Shown here piece by piece: positions 32,987 through 44,172 of a stretch of DNA of 64,000 nucleotides. Within the stretch, counting starts at the first letter, position 1; every line of letters begins with the position of its first letter. The notes under the pieces were generated by a model that worked only from the letters and a program-made list of their open reading frames with translations, made no database searches and had not been told where the DNA came from. Position numbers and translations under genes: made by a program. The stretch comes from Bretschneidera sinensis (taxonomy: Eukaryota > Streptophyta > Magnoliopsida > Brassicales > Akaniaceae): NCBI GenBank assembly GCA_023935145.1, contig CM043697.1:60016001-60080000 (forward strand), in the 5' to 3' direction.

Positions 32987-34135
32987 ATGTCTAGTCTTAG
33001 TAATAGTAGTGGTACAGTAAAAGCCTATAGTTATGACTGAAGGTCAAATAGGAACGACAAGTCTAGTAATAGTGTGTATTCATCCACGAAGGTGACAGCC
33101 TCATCGAGTGCGATCTTGAGTGACAAACATGAAACGAGTACGGAGGTAAATATTACCTTAAAGACCAGCCCTTCCATTCCTTAGAGAGGTGCTTCCAATA
33201 AACCCACAAATTCCTAACTTGGGTGAAGTTAGTATATAGATCTCGATGGAACATGACTGAGTAGATTTTGCAGTGGAGTTAAAGTCGTGCTCATTATCCG
33301 AGGCTACATTGGCTCTATATCGATGAAAATATTGCATTTCTTTGAAGTACAAGCTTCGACTGCCTTCAGCTAATGAGAGGGCTTGCAGTCTTATAGGATC
33401 TAAGACTCCATACGAGATATTCTTCTACAAGGAGTGCTTCAAGGCAAGTCTATATCTTCCCATGGATTTGGGTGTGGTTGAGATTCTCAACTACTTCAAG
33501 ATTGCACTGATGAAATTGGCTTTGGACTTATGGAAGATCCTGATCGGTTTCTTGATATTGTTATGGAGATATAACTGAGAAGTGGAGTTCTTGGTTCGAT
33601 ACTTTTGTTACTTCTACGCCATCAAGAAAAAGGAAGGGAACTTCGGGTGGTATTATTTCTTTCCTCATAATAGGCATAAGATCCTCAAGGACTGTCCTTC
33701 TTTGGTCCATGATTGGAAACCAAAGTTCTTCTATATTTGCAACTCGGAGCCCTTTAGGGTTCTAAGGAGGTGGGTCCTCAAGATATATGAGAACTAGGAG
33801 ATCCTTTTTACTATAGCAAAGAAGAATGGATTCTTGGATTCTATTCGGCGAAATCCTATGAGTACGTATGAGCTAATAGATAAATGTTTGCTGATCCACT
33901 ATGGACTCGTCTCGGCTACCAATGGTAGTTTGACTGCTTTCATACATGTAGTTTTCTTGATTTTATTTTAACTTTGTATTGATTCTTTCTTTTTTCTTTC
34001 TTTGGTGTAGCCATGGTAACAGATCGAGTTAAGTTGATGAAGAACATTCAGGTTGTGGCCAACAAGGTCCTTGCTATGAAGGCAGGGGCCGTCACCTCCC
34101 GCGGAGGCTACGAGATCAACGATGACAGTGGATAG
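32987..34135 (+). pseudogene. Degenerate 'putative gypsy type transposon' domain protein (element E)
   Basis: The ATG at 32987 begins a Ser-rich stretch (MSSLSNSSGTVKAYSYD). After frame changes, 33342-33797 encodes LRLPSANERACSLIGS, YKECFKASLYLPMDLGVVEILNYF, WKILIGFLIL and GNFGWYYF motifs, which match the plant domain known as putative gypsy type transposon (Transposase_28 in Pfam, from memory). A splice-acceptor-like TTTGGTGTAG precedes a resumed frame at 34014 (VTDRVKLMKNIQVVANKVLAMKAG). Several stops make it a pseudogene. Its function is unknown even in intact members. Confidence 0.5.
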
Positions 34136-34811
34136 GACCAGAAGTGCTGGTCACAATGCTGATGCCTCTAGTTCGATCCCCCTCCTCCCCCACTACCTTC
34201 GAGCTGTCCTCTAGACGGCTCGAAGAGGAGGGCTCAGGTGGATGCCACTTCGGAGCTAATTATCACACCTCTCCTCGGACCAACTGTGCTAAGAGGGTAG
34301 GTGGTTAGTCAAGGATCGAGGTCTTCCTTGGTAACTGGTCTGTGCTCCCCATGAACTCGACCATTGCAAATCCGGAGATAGCTCACTCCATCTTCAGTGG
34401 TTCTATTCTTCTGGCTGACTTGGCGTGGATATTTGATCAGTAAATTCAAACCTTAGTCGTTCTCCTTAACCAGTTTGCACATCAGATACTAGTTTTCTAC
34501 CTTTATTTTTTTTTTTTTTTTGTCTTTGGTTAACTCGGTGCTTATTTGTGTTCGATTTGTATTGCCTTTATCTTTCTTGTGGAGGAAGTAGTCCTTATCC
34601 TTGAGGTGAAATTACTTCAATGCTCTCTAGAAAACCCACGTGTCAACCTTCTATTGGGTGTGATATATTTTACCCATATAAATACTCAGTTTTTTGTTAT
34701 AAAAAACGCCATTAAAAAACAAATCACTTGGGAACTTGATTTTAAAACAAACATATAGATTTTACTTCATATTCAACTGTAGATCTGATGATAAAACACC
34801 AGAGACATTGC

Positions 34812-35215
34812 TAATTAGTAATGTGACTTGTCTCCCTAGTGGGTTGAGGCAATGGTATTGGCCATTGAGGGATCGCTAACAGGACCACTAACCACCAATG
34901 AATGAATTGGGCAGCTAATGGAAAAGGAACATTCACCTTCTTGGTTCGAATATTGTAGGATACAATGTGTTGCTTGAATTGTTGATAGAACCTCAAATAC
35001 ACTATTTCATAATCAAACCGTGGAAAGCTACTAGGTATAACTCTGCTAATGGCATATAAAAATTACTTGGTAAATTATTTCTTGTTTCCATGTAGAATTG
35101 TGCACCAAAAACCACTCCCTTGCATCGTGGAGTAGTTTTCAAGATCCCAGATGTTGAAAGTAAGATGATTTTCATGTACCAAGATTCGCAAACATTCCAC
35201 CTCAAGACATTCTTC
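34812..35215 (-). pseudogene. Possible F-box-associated gene fragment
   Basis: Reading leftward from 35215 in two frames gives ECLRILVHENHLTFNIWDLE and then FDYEIVYLRFYQQFKQHIVSYN, IRTKKVNVPFPLAAQFIHWW and PQWPIPLPQPT. The pattern of a strand ending in '(V/I)SYNIRTKK' is reminiscent of the C-terminal half of plant F-box-associated proteins. There is at least one frameshift, near 35000. No promoter or F-box is visible. The identification is tentative. Confidence 0.35.
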
Positions 35216-36552
35216 TTTTATAGGTGGGGGCAATTGAAGGAGATGAGGTTAAAGTGATGAGTTTTACCGATGTTTAAAGAGAAAGAAAGAAAAGATTAAC
35301 TTTGATTTAAATTTTTTATTTTTCAAAAAGTGTAACTCAAAGAAAGAGATTAGAGATGTCAACAGAGCATGTTTGGATCAAATACCTCTCCTCTATCACT
35401 CGAACCCACAAATTTTTTTCCGTACCCACCCCAATACCCGACAGATATACATAGCCTTCTTCCATCTTGTCCTCATCCTCATCATTGGTGTTTTTACCCA
35501 GCAACAACAAAAGTAACAATTAAACCAAATGGGCTTTGTGTGAGTGAGTCATAGAAAGCCTACCATTTAAGAGTAGGCTATCTATCCATCAACCCTATCC
35601 CCCACTTGTGTTTTTGTCAAGCACTGGAGACCTAATTTGTATGCCTTTTGAATCTATTATGTTTGTCACAAGAGTCATGGAAAAAGGCTAATGGCTCATG
35701 AGATTGATCTATCATACTTACATTAATTCAAAAGAAATATTCCATTTATTAGAATTCATCGACAAGAATTATATCACCCCACTTAATATTTGAAAAACAT
35801 ATTAATAATATATATTTTTAAAATTTATCCTATTAATATAAATAATCTATCCCATAAATATTAAAAATGATCTAAACTTAATGTAAAATTACCGTATATT
35901 TCAAAAGCTTTGGATTTATTAATAAGTTATAAGCTTGATATAATTGCTCACAAATTGTTAAAACTTTTTATTTTATAAGAAGAAATAGAAATTTCTAAAA
36001 AATGTTTATTTACAAATTATTTAGCCTTTTTGATGAGTACTATAAATAATCAAATGCACAATAGTATAAGAGAAAAATTGTTGAATGATTGTTTGACCAC
36101 TCTCGCGTGTCACCAATGTGAAAAGTGATTTAGCATAGATCTGCATTTTTTTGGTTAGTATTATCCAAAACCACTATTACAGTCGAGTCGAAAATGATCA
36201 GATATATCGAACCGTCAAACTTTGATTCCATCACAATCAATCGCACGCACCCCACACACCGTTAGCAATGTGTGGGATCAATTCTTGCTCATTGTTTTTA
36301 AAGAAGAAAAAAGAAACAAAAAATAAATACCAAAAATCTCTACTTTGATGACGTGGTAGATTAATAGAAAAGAACCGAGAATATTGTAGTAAAAAAATTA
36401 AAATACAATACTAATTTACACTTTAAATGATGTAAGTTATAATTTTTTTAAATATATATTTTTATGATTTACAATATCGCCCTCGTTAAAAAATAATTTG
36501 AATCCACCGCTGTATTTGTATAACAACACACTAGTCACACAACTGATATATT
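35216..36552. other. AT-rich intergenic sequence
   Basis: No supported gene or repeat was recognised. Short open frames near 35337-35554 on both strands look incidental. Confidence 0.5.
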
Positions 36553-36830
36553 GGTATTAGTTAGGGGTGAGCATGGGTCAGTTTGGGTTAGGTTATCCTA
36601 AAATTTCAACCCAACCCATTCATACCGGGTTGAAAAAATCTCAACCCAACCCAACCCGTGAACCCATCCAACCTCAACCCAACCCAACCCATTCTAATCG
36701 GTTTGGGTCACCAGGTTGATATTTTTTTTTACTAAATAATTAAACCATACATATTACATAACAAAAAAAAATTCTATTAAATCCAAAACTAAATCTATTC
36801 ATATTACAAGTAAAATATGTGTGCATGACA

Positions 36831-37205
36831 GCACAAAGAATATTTGATAACATGGAAAAGAGAAAAATTGTCTCATGGACTATAATAGTTGTAGGCTATG
36901 CTAAATTTGTTTTTTTGATACTGCTAAGACGTTTTTCGATGACATGCAAGAGAAGGATGTTGTGCCATGGAATACCATAATTGGAGGCTACGTTGAAGCC
37001 AAACTTGGTAAGGATGCTTTGGCATTGTTTCATGAAATGCAAGCGAGTAATATAAAGCCTGATGAAGTAACTATGGTTAATTGCTTATCTGCATGCTCAC
37101 AACCTGGAGCCCTTGATGTTAGAATATGTATTCATTGTTATATTGAAAAACACAATCTTCATCTAAATGTTGCGCTAGGAACTGTTTTAGTTTATATGAA
37201 TTTAA
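36831..37205 (+). pseudogene. Pentatricopeptide repeat (PPR) gene fragment
   Basis: Translation shows AQRIFDNMEKRKIVSWTIIV, then after a frameshift FDDMQEKDVVPWNTIIGGY, LALFHEMQASNIKPDEVTMV and LSACSQPGALDVRICIHCYI. The 'DVVPWNTIIGGY ... ALALFHEMQ...KPDEVTMVNCLSAC' spacing is the hallmark of PLS-class PPR proteins, which bind organelle RNA. Only about three repeats are present, with no start or end, inside the TIR element. It is therefore a captured fragment and not a gene. Confidence 0.85.
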
Positions 37206-37594
37206 CTTGCTTTAGAAAACTGTTCAATTACGAATGAAATCGGGATTTCTGGACAGTTACTAATAATATATTTTAGTAACTCAGCATTTGTTGGCCGTGC
37301 TAGTGCTTTCTCACTAATTAATCTAATTTTTGAACTATGCTTTAATGAACTTGGAAGAGACATGAGGGCTCTTAAAATGTCACAGAGAGGCAAATTGAAT
37401 GGTTCAATAATGTTTGCATGAAAAGCTTCCAGCAAGTTGGTATTACTAAGCTTTATCATACATTCAACATTTCTTCCATCAACATTATGGTACATCTTTT
37501 TGGAATATAAGTTTATCTCCATACATTGATCTCTACTGGAATCTTGTAGGTTAGTGTTAATTTTTATGTTTATTTTATAGTTACAACGGTACAA
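37203..37594 (-). pseudogene. Unidentified captured gene fragment
   Basis: An open frame of 130 codons has a well-structured composition (FNLPLCDILRALMSLPSSLK, SKIRLISEKALARPTNAELL, YIISNCPEIPISFVI). I do not recognise the family. It looks helical and protein-like, particularly residues 35-125. It abuts the PPR fragment in opposite orientation, both within the TIRs, which suggests a second transduplicated exon. An incidental open frame cannot be excluded. Confidence 0.45.
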
Positions 37595-38081
37595 GAAATC
37601 AAAATTTTGTTATCATAAGTTAATTGTACATCAATTTATTCTGATTGAAGATATGCTTAAGAATAATTATGAAAACTATTTCGTAACTTGAAATCAGTAT
37701 TTGTTTCTAGTGTAAATATTTGAAACTAAAATCTGGGTAATTAGAAAATATGAAACTTGTTTGCACATTGGAGTATTTGCTATGCATAATTTTACACACT
37801 AGTAGTAATTAGAATGAACATTTTATGATTATATATTTTACAATTATACTATACATATTTATATACTATTTTATATTCAATAAATATAAAATATATAATT
37901 ATATATTTGATCGGGTTATCGGTTTGGGTCGAGTTAAAAATTTTAAACCCATGACCTAACCCAATCTACCGAATTTAAAATATTTTTAATCCAACCTAAA
38001 AAAACACAACTCAACTTATTATATCGATTTAAATCGAATTCATGAATTAATCACGATTTACGTTCACCCCTAATATTAACT

Positions 38082-39430
38082 GTGCGTAACTGGTCAATGA
38101 AAAGACCATTGACAATGATATTAGTATTATATTATATAGCCATTTTCCCTAGTGTTTGATTGGATTATGCCCCCAAAACAATGATACTGCTGTTTTAATG
38201 CATTGAATGCACTGCAAATAACAAAAATATTAAACTTAAACTTAAACTTAAACTTATACGGTACTAATTATTACCAGTACGTGCGGACCAAACCAGACCC
38301 AGATTTACCTTTGTGCATGACAGCACTTTGTTGGTCGGCACAGACCACCAAGCGCATGTGATTATGGGACCAAGAGCTCACGTGTAGCACCCTTTTTTTT
38401 TAATTGGGTTCACCATTAATTCTTGTGTCTGATCCATGTGATCGATCACAAAAGGAAACTTATCATTTGTTGGTTGACCCAACGCTTTGACGTGACTAAT
38501 ATCTCGTATTATTGTATAATACTTGAGAAGTTCTTATTTAAGTATCGGCTTATGAATCTTTCATAATACATTGCGTGTAACGATCATTTTATTATCGAAT
38601 AGCATAAAAAGTAAGGTTATAAATTTTATTCTCGGGTAATATTTTGATTTAATTATTAAAATAAAATATTTTAATTTTAATATATTTTGATATGTTGTTT
38701 CAAATTTGATGGTATTTTTAAATACGTATCTATCAAATTACATATATAAGTATATAAATATAAATATAAATTATAAAAAAAACAATCACTAATAAAATAT
38801 ACAAATTAATCATACTCAATTTTTTTGCTTTAAAATTAATTACAATTTTTTTTTTATATAAATCCAATTTGAGACGTTGTCGTATTGTCAAATTACATAC
38901 CTTATATATATAATTATAAATACATATCATAATAAAATAATCATCATTCAAGCATCAAATAATAAAAATAATGTATCACCCACATCATTCAAAATCTAAA
39001 TACCTTCTTAAATTTTTCAAAAAAAAATTAATATTAAAATATTTTGACTGAAACAACTGAAACGGACCAAAACATACTAAAACGAGCCGAAACAGAAAGC
39101 AAAACGAAATATCTCGATTTAGTGTTGAAATCAAAATGTTTTGGCTGAAACGATACGAGATTCACAAATTTGTTGAAAAGAGAGAAAAATGATATTTTTT
39201 TTCATTCAATTATGAGATAGACCCTAACACTAAATATCTTTTATGAACTCGAATTTCATAAGAATTTTTCATAATATTTCTTCAACAAATTGAGCTTTCC
39301 AATCTTTTTTCTCGATCTTTCAACAAAATTATAATTCGTACAATAAAAATCTGCTATATATTATTACATGACAAATTTCTATTATCAAAATATATATGGA
39401 AAAATGCTTATTTTTCACGGTATTTGAAGA
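38082..39430. other. AT-rich intergenic sequence
   Basis: No gene was recognised. A perfect (AAACTT)4 microsatellite lies at 38232-38255, and poly-A/T and AT runs are frequent. Confidence 0.5.
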
Positions 39431-40001
39431 TGTTGGATTTTACCCATAAAATTCATGTACTCAATCTTCGTCAAAAACACAACCACAACAATTAAATAGA
39501 CAAAATAAATAAAGAGTAATAACAGTAATAATTAATGTGGTTCGATAACCTCTTTGCATACATCCACCAACAAATCCATTGTTTTATTAATCTTCAACTA
39601 CAACTTTAGGAAGAGTAAAGTTGTCAAACTCTCAACCCAAAGTCTCAATACAACAAAATCTCTTAACCAACCTCTAGTTGTGAGTGCCCTCCCTACTACA
39701 CAACCCAAAACTGCAATACACTCAAAGCTCTCATCCTAACTCTAATAGTAAACCACTCTAATTTACAATGTATTGAGAATTATAAGTGTGCATCAAATTT
39801 TCTCTAGGACCCCTTTATATAGAAGAAATTTTTCTAATACTAATAGGAAAAGACCAACAACAAAGAAAACAATTTCTAGTACTACTAATACAAGCAATAT
39901 CCAATACGAAATTACTACAACTCCTATTAGAACAAACAACTATAAAATAGGAAACCACTTTGCTCAAACCAATTGGGAGTATTTTTTATGGGGAATTGAC
40001 C
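39431..40001 (-). repeat. Copia-type LTR remnant, interrupted by element C
   Basis: On the minus strand the segment has a TATATAAA box (39821-39814), followed by leader-like sequence and an end reading ...AAAATCCAACA at 39431, typical of a Ty1/copia LTR terminus. The GAACCACATTAATTATTACTG region resembles copia U5 sequence. No primer-binding site follows, so a solo LTR or truncated copy is likely. Its upstream half would lie beyond 63994, outside the window. Confidence 0.5.
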
Positions 40002-40451
40002 TGATGTAGGACATAATAATTAGTATTTTATTTTGTTTTCCTTTCCTTATGAGGATTAACTTTAATTTCTCTAAAACTATTTTCTTTTTTAGGATTAGAT
40101 TTCCTCTCTCAACAAGGATTATATTTACTTTTCTACTAGAACACTATGTTTACTTTTCTACTAGGACTAGATTTACTTCTTTTACAAGGAATATGATTTT
40201 CCTATCATTATAAATAGGTGATCTCATTATTGTATTTTGAATAACTTTGATCAATTGAATTACTAAGAGATTTTCTCTCAAAACTCTGCGAAGTGTTATC
40301 TTTGCAACTTGCGGGTTGATGTTCTATCTTTGGGTAAGAAACACTGTTTTTTTCTCCATTCTAGGGTGCACCCAGAAGAAAAAGGTTGAAGACACTGTTT
40401 TTTTTTCCTCCTTGGTGCACTACGGTTAAACTCAAGTCTTTTGCTATGTTA
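40002..40451 (+). repeat. Element C 5' LTR
   Basis: This LTR starts TGATGTAGGACATAATAATT and matches 63562-63994 along its length. It contains a TATAAATAGG box near 40208. It ends CTATGTTA, whereas the 3' copy ends CTATATCA, so the canonical CA end has mutated here. Confidence 0.88.
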
Positions 40452-40453
40452 GT

Positions 40454-40465
40454 TGGTATCAGAGC
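40454..40465 (+). other. Element C primer-binding site (initiator tRNA-Met)
   Basis: TGGTATCAGAGC lies two bases past the 5' LTR end. Confidence 0.88.
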
Positions 40466-40481
40466 AGGTTTTATCCTGATC

Positions 40482-41690
40482 ATGGCCAGCCAATATAATG
40501 GGGACAATCCGCGTAACGACGACGTTCGTGACAGGGAGGCTCTTTCGAGAGTTGAGTTCCAGAATCTCTAGTAGTCCGTTCAATGGTTGCAAGAGACTTT
40601 GGAGCAAATGTAGCTTGGGTTCAATCAACATCACTGGGACTATGATGCTAAGGATAACAATGGAATCCGAGTAAAGCTAGCCCATCACTTTCAGCCTAAG
40701 CCCCAAGGTAATCTAGTCCATGACGATAACAGTGATGATGAAGCTTACGTTGATGGAGTCTTTGGTATCAGAGCTAGAGGTGGTATATAGTATGGAGGTC
40801 ATGGGCACAAAGGCACTGGTTATGTGGATAACACCTATGGTGGTGGCTATGGGGTTGCTTATTAAGAGCATCTTAGGAGTTAGGATTATGGTAGGGATGA
40901 TTCCAGGGAATACCAGATGAAGATAAACTTGCCTTTGTTCAATGGACATCTTCACATTGAAGATTTCTTAGATTGGGTAATGGAGGTGGAGAGGTTCTTC
41001 GAATACATGAGTATTCCTAAGGAACAAAAGGTCAAGTTGGTGGCGTATAAGTTCAAGGTAGGAGCATCCGCTTAGTGAGAATAGTTGCAAGTTTCTCTAT
41101 CCCGATGGGGGAAGAAACCCATGACTTCATATCTAAAGATGAAATGGCTTCTCAAAGCTAGGTTTCTACCACCCGACTTTGAGCAATGATTGTTCCAACA
41201 ATATCAAGAGTGTCGCCAAGGGATCTGTACACTCCAGGTATATGTTTATGAGTTTTATAGACTGTTGGCTAGGAATGATCTTATAGAGACCGAAGCCCAA
41301 CAAGTGGCTAGGTTTAGTGGTGGGTTGCGTATGGCAATCCAAGACAAGGTGTCTATGCAACATGTCTTCACTCTTACTGAAGCTGTTAGCCTAGCCACCC
41401 GAGCAGAGAAACAATTTGAGTATCCAAGAGCTTCAACCTGGGAGTGAAACCCGAGTGATTCGATGCGATCTGCACAGTCTCAGGGAAAGAAACCAATGGT
41501 CATTCTCGAGACCACCACTCAGTCCATAGTCCCGGGAGGGAAGGCATCCGGTGGAAGCACTAGTGGACCGAGACAGTCAGGGACCATGCCCCCTTTTAAC
41601 AACTCTTAAGCACGACTTGAGCTAGACAAGTGTTTCAAGTATAACCAACTGGGGCATAGATCCACTCAATGCATGAGAAGAAAGATAGTG
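40482..41690 (+). pseudogene. Element C Gag
   Basis: The ATG at 40482 (MASQYNGDN) is followed by several stops. The retrotransposon Gag core is readable: FLDWVMEVERFFEYM in broken frames, then 41190-41447 (QQYQECRQGICTLQVYVYEFYRL, VARFSGGL). A degenerate zinc knuckle CFKYNQLGHRSTQC lies near 41630, with its second Cys replaced by Tyr. Confidence 0.8.
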
Positions 41691-42608
41691 AATTACATTG
41701 ACACCAAGACTGGTGAGGTGGAAGAGTATGAGGAGTTTAAAGAGGAAGATGCTCTAGGGGAAGAGATATCCGAGTACCAAAAAACAACATCCAACATCAA
41801 TGGAATAGCTCTCTTTTCCCAGTCCTTGATTATCCAACGAGTACTCTTATCCCTAAGATATGAAGACCAATCACAGAGGCACAATATCTTTCGCACAAGA
41901 TGCACCATCAACCAACAAGTATGTGATGTGATCATTGATGGGGGCAGTGGAGAGAATATAATGTCCCGAGTGATGGTGATGAAGTTAGGACTAAAGACCG
42001 AGAAGCACCCAGTACTTTACAAGATTGGATGGGTCAAGTAGGGTACCAAGACACCAGTTACTAAGCAGTTTCGGTTCACCTTCTCAATCGGTAAACACTA
42101 TTCAGACTCCATTCTTTGTGATATTGTTGAGATTGATGCTTGTCAAATAATTTTAGGGAGACCATGGCAATTCGATGTGGACGCCTAATACAAAGGTCGT
42201 GACAATGTCTATATTATCTTTCGGGAAGGTTGGAAAATAATATTTAGACCATTGAAAGAAGACTCGGTTGAGGTACCTACCCGAACGAAGAGGAAGCAGG
42301 TTTTGTTGACCGATGGGGCTAAGTTCCTAGAGGAGGTTAAGGAAGCCCGAAAGATCATTGCATTGGTAACTAAAGGAACCATTGTGCCTATGTCACAAAC
42401 CATTCCCGAGCCAGTGCAAGAGATACTAGAAGAGTTTCGGGACATCATTCCTGAGGAGATGCCTGATGGACTCTCACCCATGAGAGACATCCAGCATTGT
42501 ATTGACATAGTGCCTAGAGCTAGTTTACCTAACCTTCCACACTATCGGATGAGCCCTAGGGAGAATGAGATCCTACAAGAATAGATAGAAGGACTTGTGG
42601 AAGAGACA
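41691..42608 (+). pseudogene. Element C protease and RT N-terminus
   Basis: The protease active site is IIDGGSGENIMS near 41930, followed by IILGRPWQFD at about 42155. The frame 42252-42584 carries the pre-RT region ending LPHYRMSPRENEILQE, a strongly conserved gypsy RT entry motif. A stop follows (42585-42587), then IEGLVEE, where element B interrupts. RT resumes at 61119 with [10 protein letters not shown] in another frame. Confidence 0.87.
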
Positions 42609-43864
42609 TGATTAGAGCCATAAAATGCATCTCAACAATGCTTACTTGTTAGCATTTTAGGGTTGATCTCCGTCTTAATTGCACTTTTATACGTTAATAA
42701 CTCTAAAGTGATGTTCTTAGATCATTAACTTATTTTGGTGCATTTTCAGGTATTTTGTGTTTAAAAGAGATGGAAAAGCTATCATTGCGTAAAGCTCAAA
42801 GATTCCATGCACATCTGAGTGAATGAGTGCTTCCGAAAGGACAAACGAAGAGTTTATGAGCAAAAAGCCCTTCAATGGAAGCCTAGGCGCCTAAAGAGGA
42901 GAGGGATGGCGCCCAAAAAAAATAAGAGTCAGGGCTACGGCACCCAAAAGAGAGGGCCGCGGTGCCCAGCACCTCCACAACCAAAGCTGAAGGCAAGGCA
43001 GCGGCACCCAAAAAGGAGAGTCGCGGCGCGCACACGATGTTTTGTCTCTGAGTCAGAACTTAATTAGGGTTTTTATGATAGATTAAACCCTAAAACACCC
43101 TTGGACCCTTTGTACTATAAATAGATCACTTAGGGTTTGATATTCAATACATGGATTAGAGGGTCAAAGGTCGAGAAACTCAAGCATGAGCCCTATGGCA
43201 GATTAACCTCAAAGCAAGGCAAAGGGATAAATCCTTAGGTGTAGTTGTTCTTATTTTCTTTTCTTGATTTAGTTGTAGTTTGGATTTATTATCATTAAAC
43301 ATTGTTATGATTTACTTTTTAATCTAATTAGATGAGTTCCCTTTAATATAGTGATTGCATATTTCTCCCCCATATAAGTCTAATCATGCTCTTCTTATAT
43401 GATGTTGTTGAGGTGTGATTGAGTTCGGTAGATTTCTCTTATAGATTTGTCCATTACTGCGGTATTGTCATTATGATATATTGTCATTTCTTGATAATCT
43501 ATAAGTTAGCTAATGTGTGCTTGAAAGTAAAAAGTATTTCATAACAATTACATTAGGGTTTATATATGTGCTTGATTGAATATTTGTTGATTGCTTGTTT
43601 GGGATGTGAAACTTGCAATCGAGATAAAAACAACTGAATTGAGATTGGAATAAGGCAACGAACCTAGGGAGGATTCCCGGAACCTTGTTTTTCTCCATCA
43701 TATTTACACAATGATTTCACACTACTTCAAATCAGATTCTTTCCTTTGACTTTTATCGTTTCGTATTAAGGTTTACATCTTCTCTTGTGGATCGCTTGTC
43801 TCCCTGTGGAATCGATACCCCAAAGCTGTGCTACAACTACCGCGTTATACTTTAGGCATAACCA
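42609..43864 (+). repeat. Element B 5' LTR
   Basis: The U3 contains GGCGCC / GGCACC / GGTGCC motifs (42893-43030), each six bases and (near-)palindromic. TATAAATA at 43116-43123 follows. The LTR matches the 3' copy throughout, including a leader with GGTTTACATCTTCTCTTG. Confidence 0.9.
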
Positions 43865-43869
43865 AATTT

Positions 43870-43887
43870 TGGTGTCGTTGCCGAGGA
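43870..43887 (+). other. Element B primer-binding site (tRNA-Asp type, decayed)
   Basis: TGGTGTCGTTGCCGAGGA differs at three positions from the tRNA-Asp-complementary TGGCGCCGTTGCCGGGGA present intact in Athila-A. It lies just inside the 5' LTR. Confidence 0.75.
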
Positions 43888-44172
43888 GACCCGCTTAAGT
43901 ACAAAGAAGATTGTCAACCTTGAGACAAGACGGTAGAAGAATTGTAGATAGTTTTTCTTTTCAGCAGTTTGTAAAGGCGGTAACTTCGTTCCCTCTTTTA
44001 GCTTGCTGCATTATTTTTTTGTTTCCTTTATTTATTTATTTTTATTATTTTGAGATCTTGCATGCCCCGATATAGAGATATGTTTGGCAGATTTGCTTGT
44101 AGGCCTGTGTTAGAGTCATAATTAAATTCTTTTCTAAATCCTTTATTTGATAATCCATTTAGTCCCGAAGAA
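43888..44172 (+). other. Element B untranslated leader
   Basis: T-rich noncoding leader between the primer site and the Gag ATG. No gene is seen. Confidence 0.6.

Larger units (their letters stand above)
32105..34672 (+). mobile_element. Element E: decayed LTR-retrotransposon-like element
   Basis: A roughly 115-bp direct repeat (32113-32227 and 34556-34672, about 85% similar by eye) brackets a promoter-like region (69-bp tandem repeat, TATA box) and a degenerate coding region resembling the Pfam-type 'putative gypsy type transposon' domain. The second repeat copy appears to be a truncated 3' LTR. No pol was found, so it would be a non-autonomous or deleted element. The outer boundaries are uncertain. 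Confidence 0.5.
36561..38073. mobile_element. hAT-like non-autonomous TIR element carrying gene fragments
   Basis: The ends are inverted: TTAGGGGTGAGC at 36561 and its reverse complement GTTCACCCCTAA at 38062-38073. Both ends carry subterminal GGTTTGGGT / AACCCAACCC motifs, typical of plant hAT-like elements. The flanks hold imperfect TATTAG / TATTAA sequence that could be a decayed target duplication. The interior lacks transposase but holds fragments of two different genes in opposite orientations. A gene-capturing (Pack-type) element is inferred. Confidence 0.65.

Noticed and set aside
36590..36720. AACCC-rich stretch resembling telomere repeat
   Set aside because: The plant telomere unit is TTTAGGG/CCCTAAA; this is AACCCAACCC subterminal sequence of the hAT-like element.
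42819..43067. Basic, Arg/Lys-rich open frame
   Set aside because: It is part of the GC-rich U3 block of the element B LTR; the other LTR copy carries stops and shifts in it.
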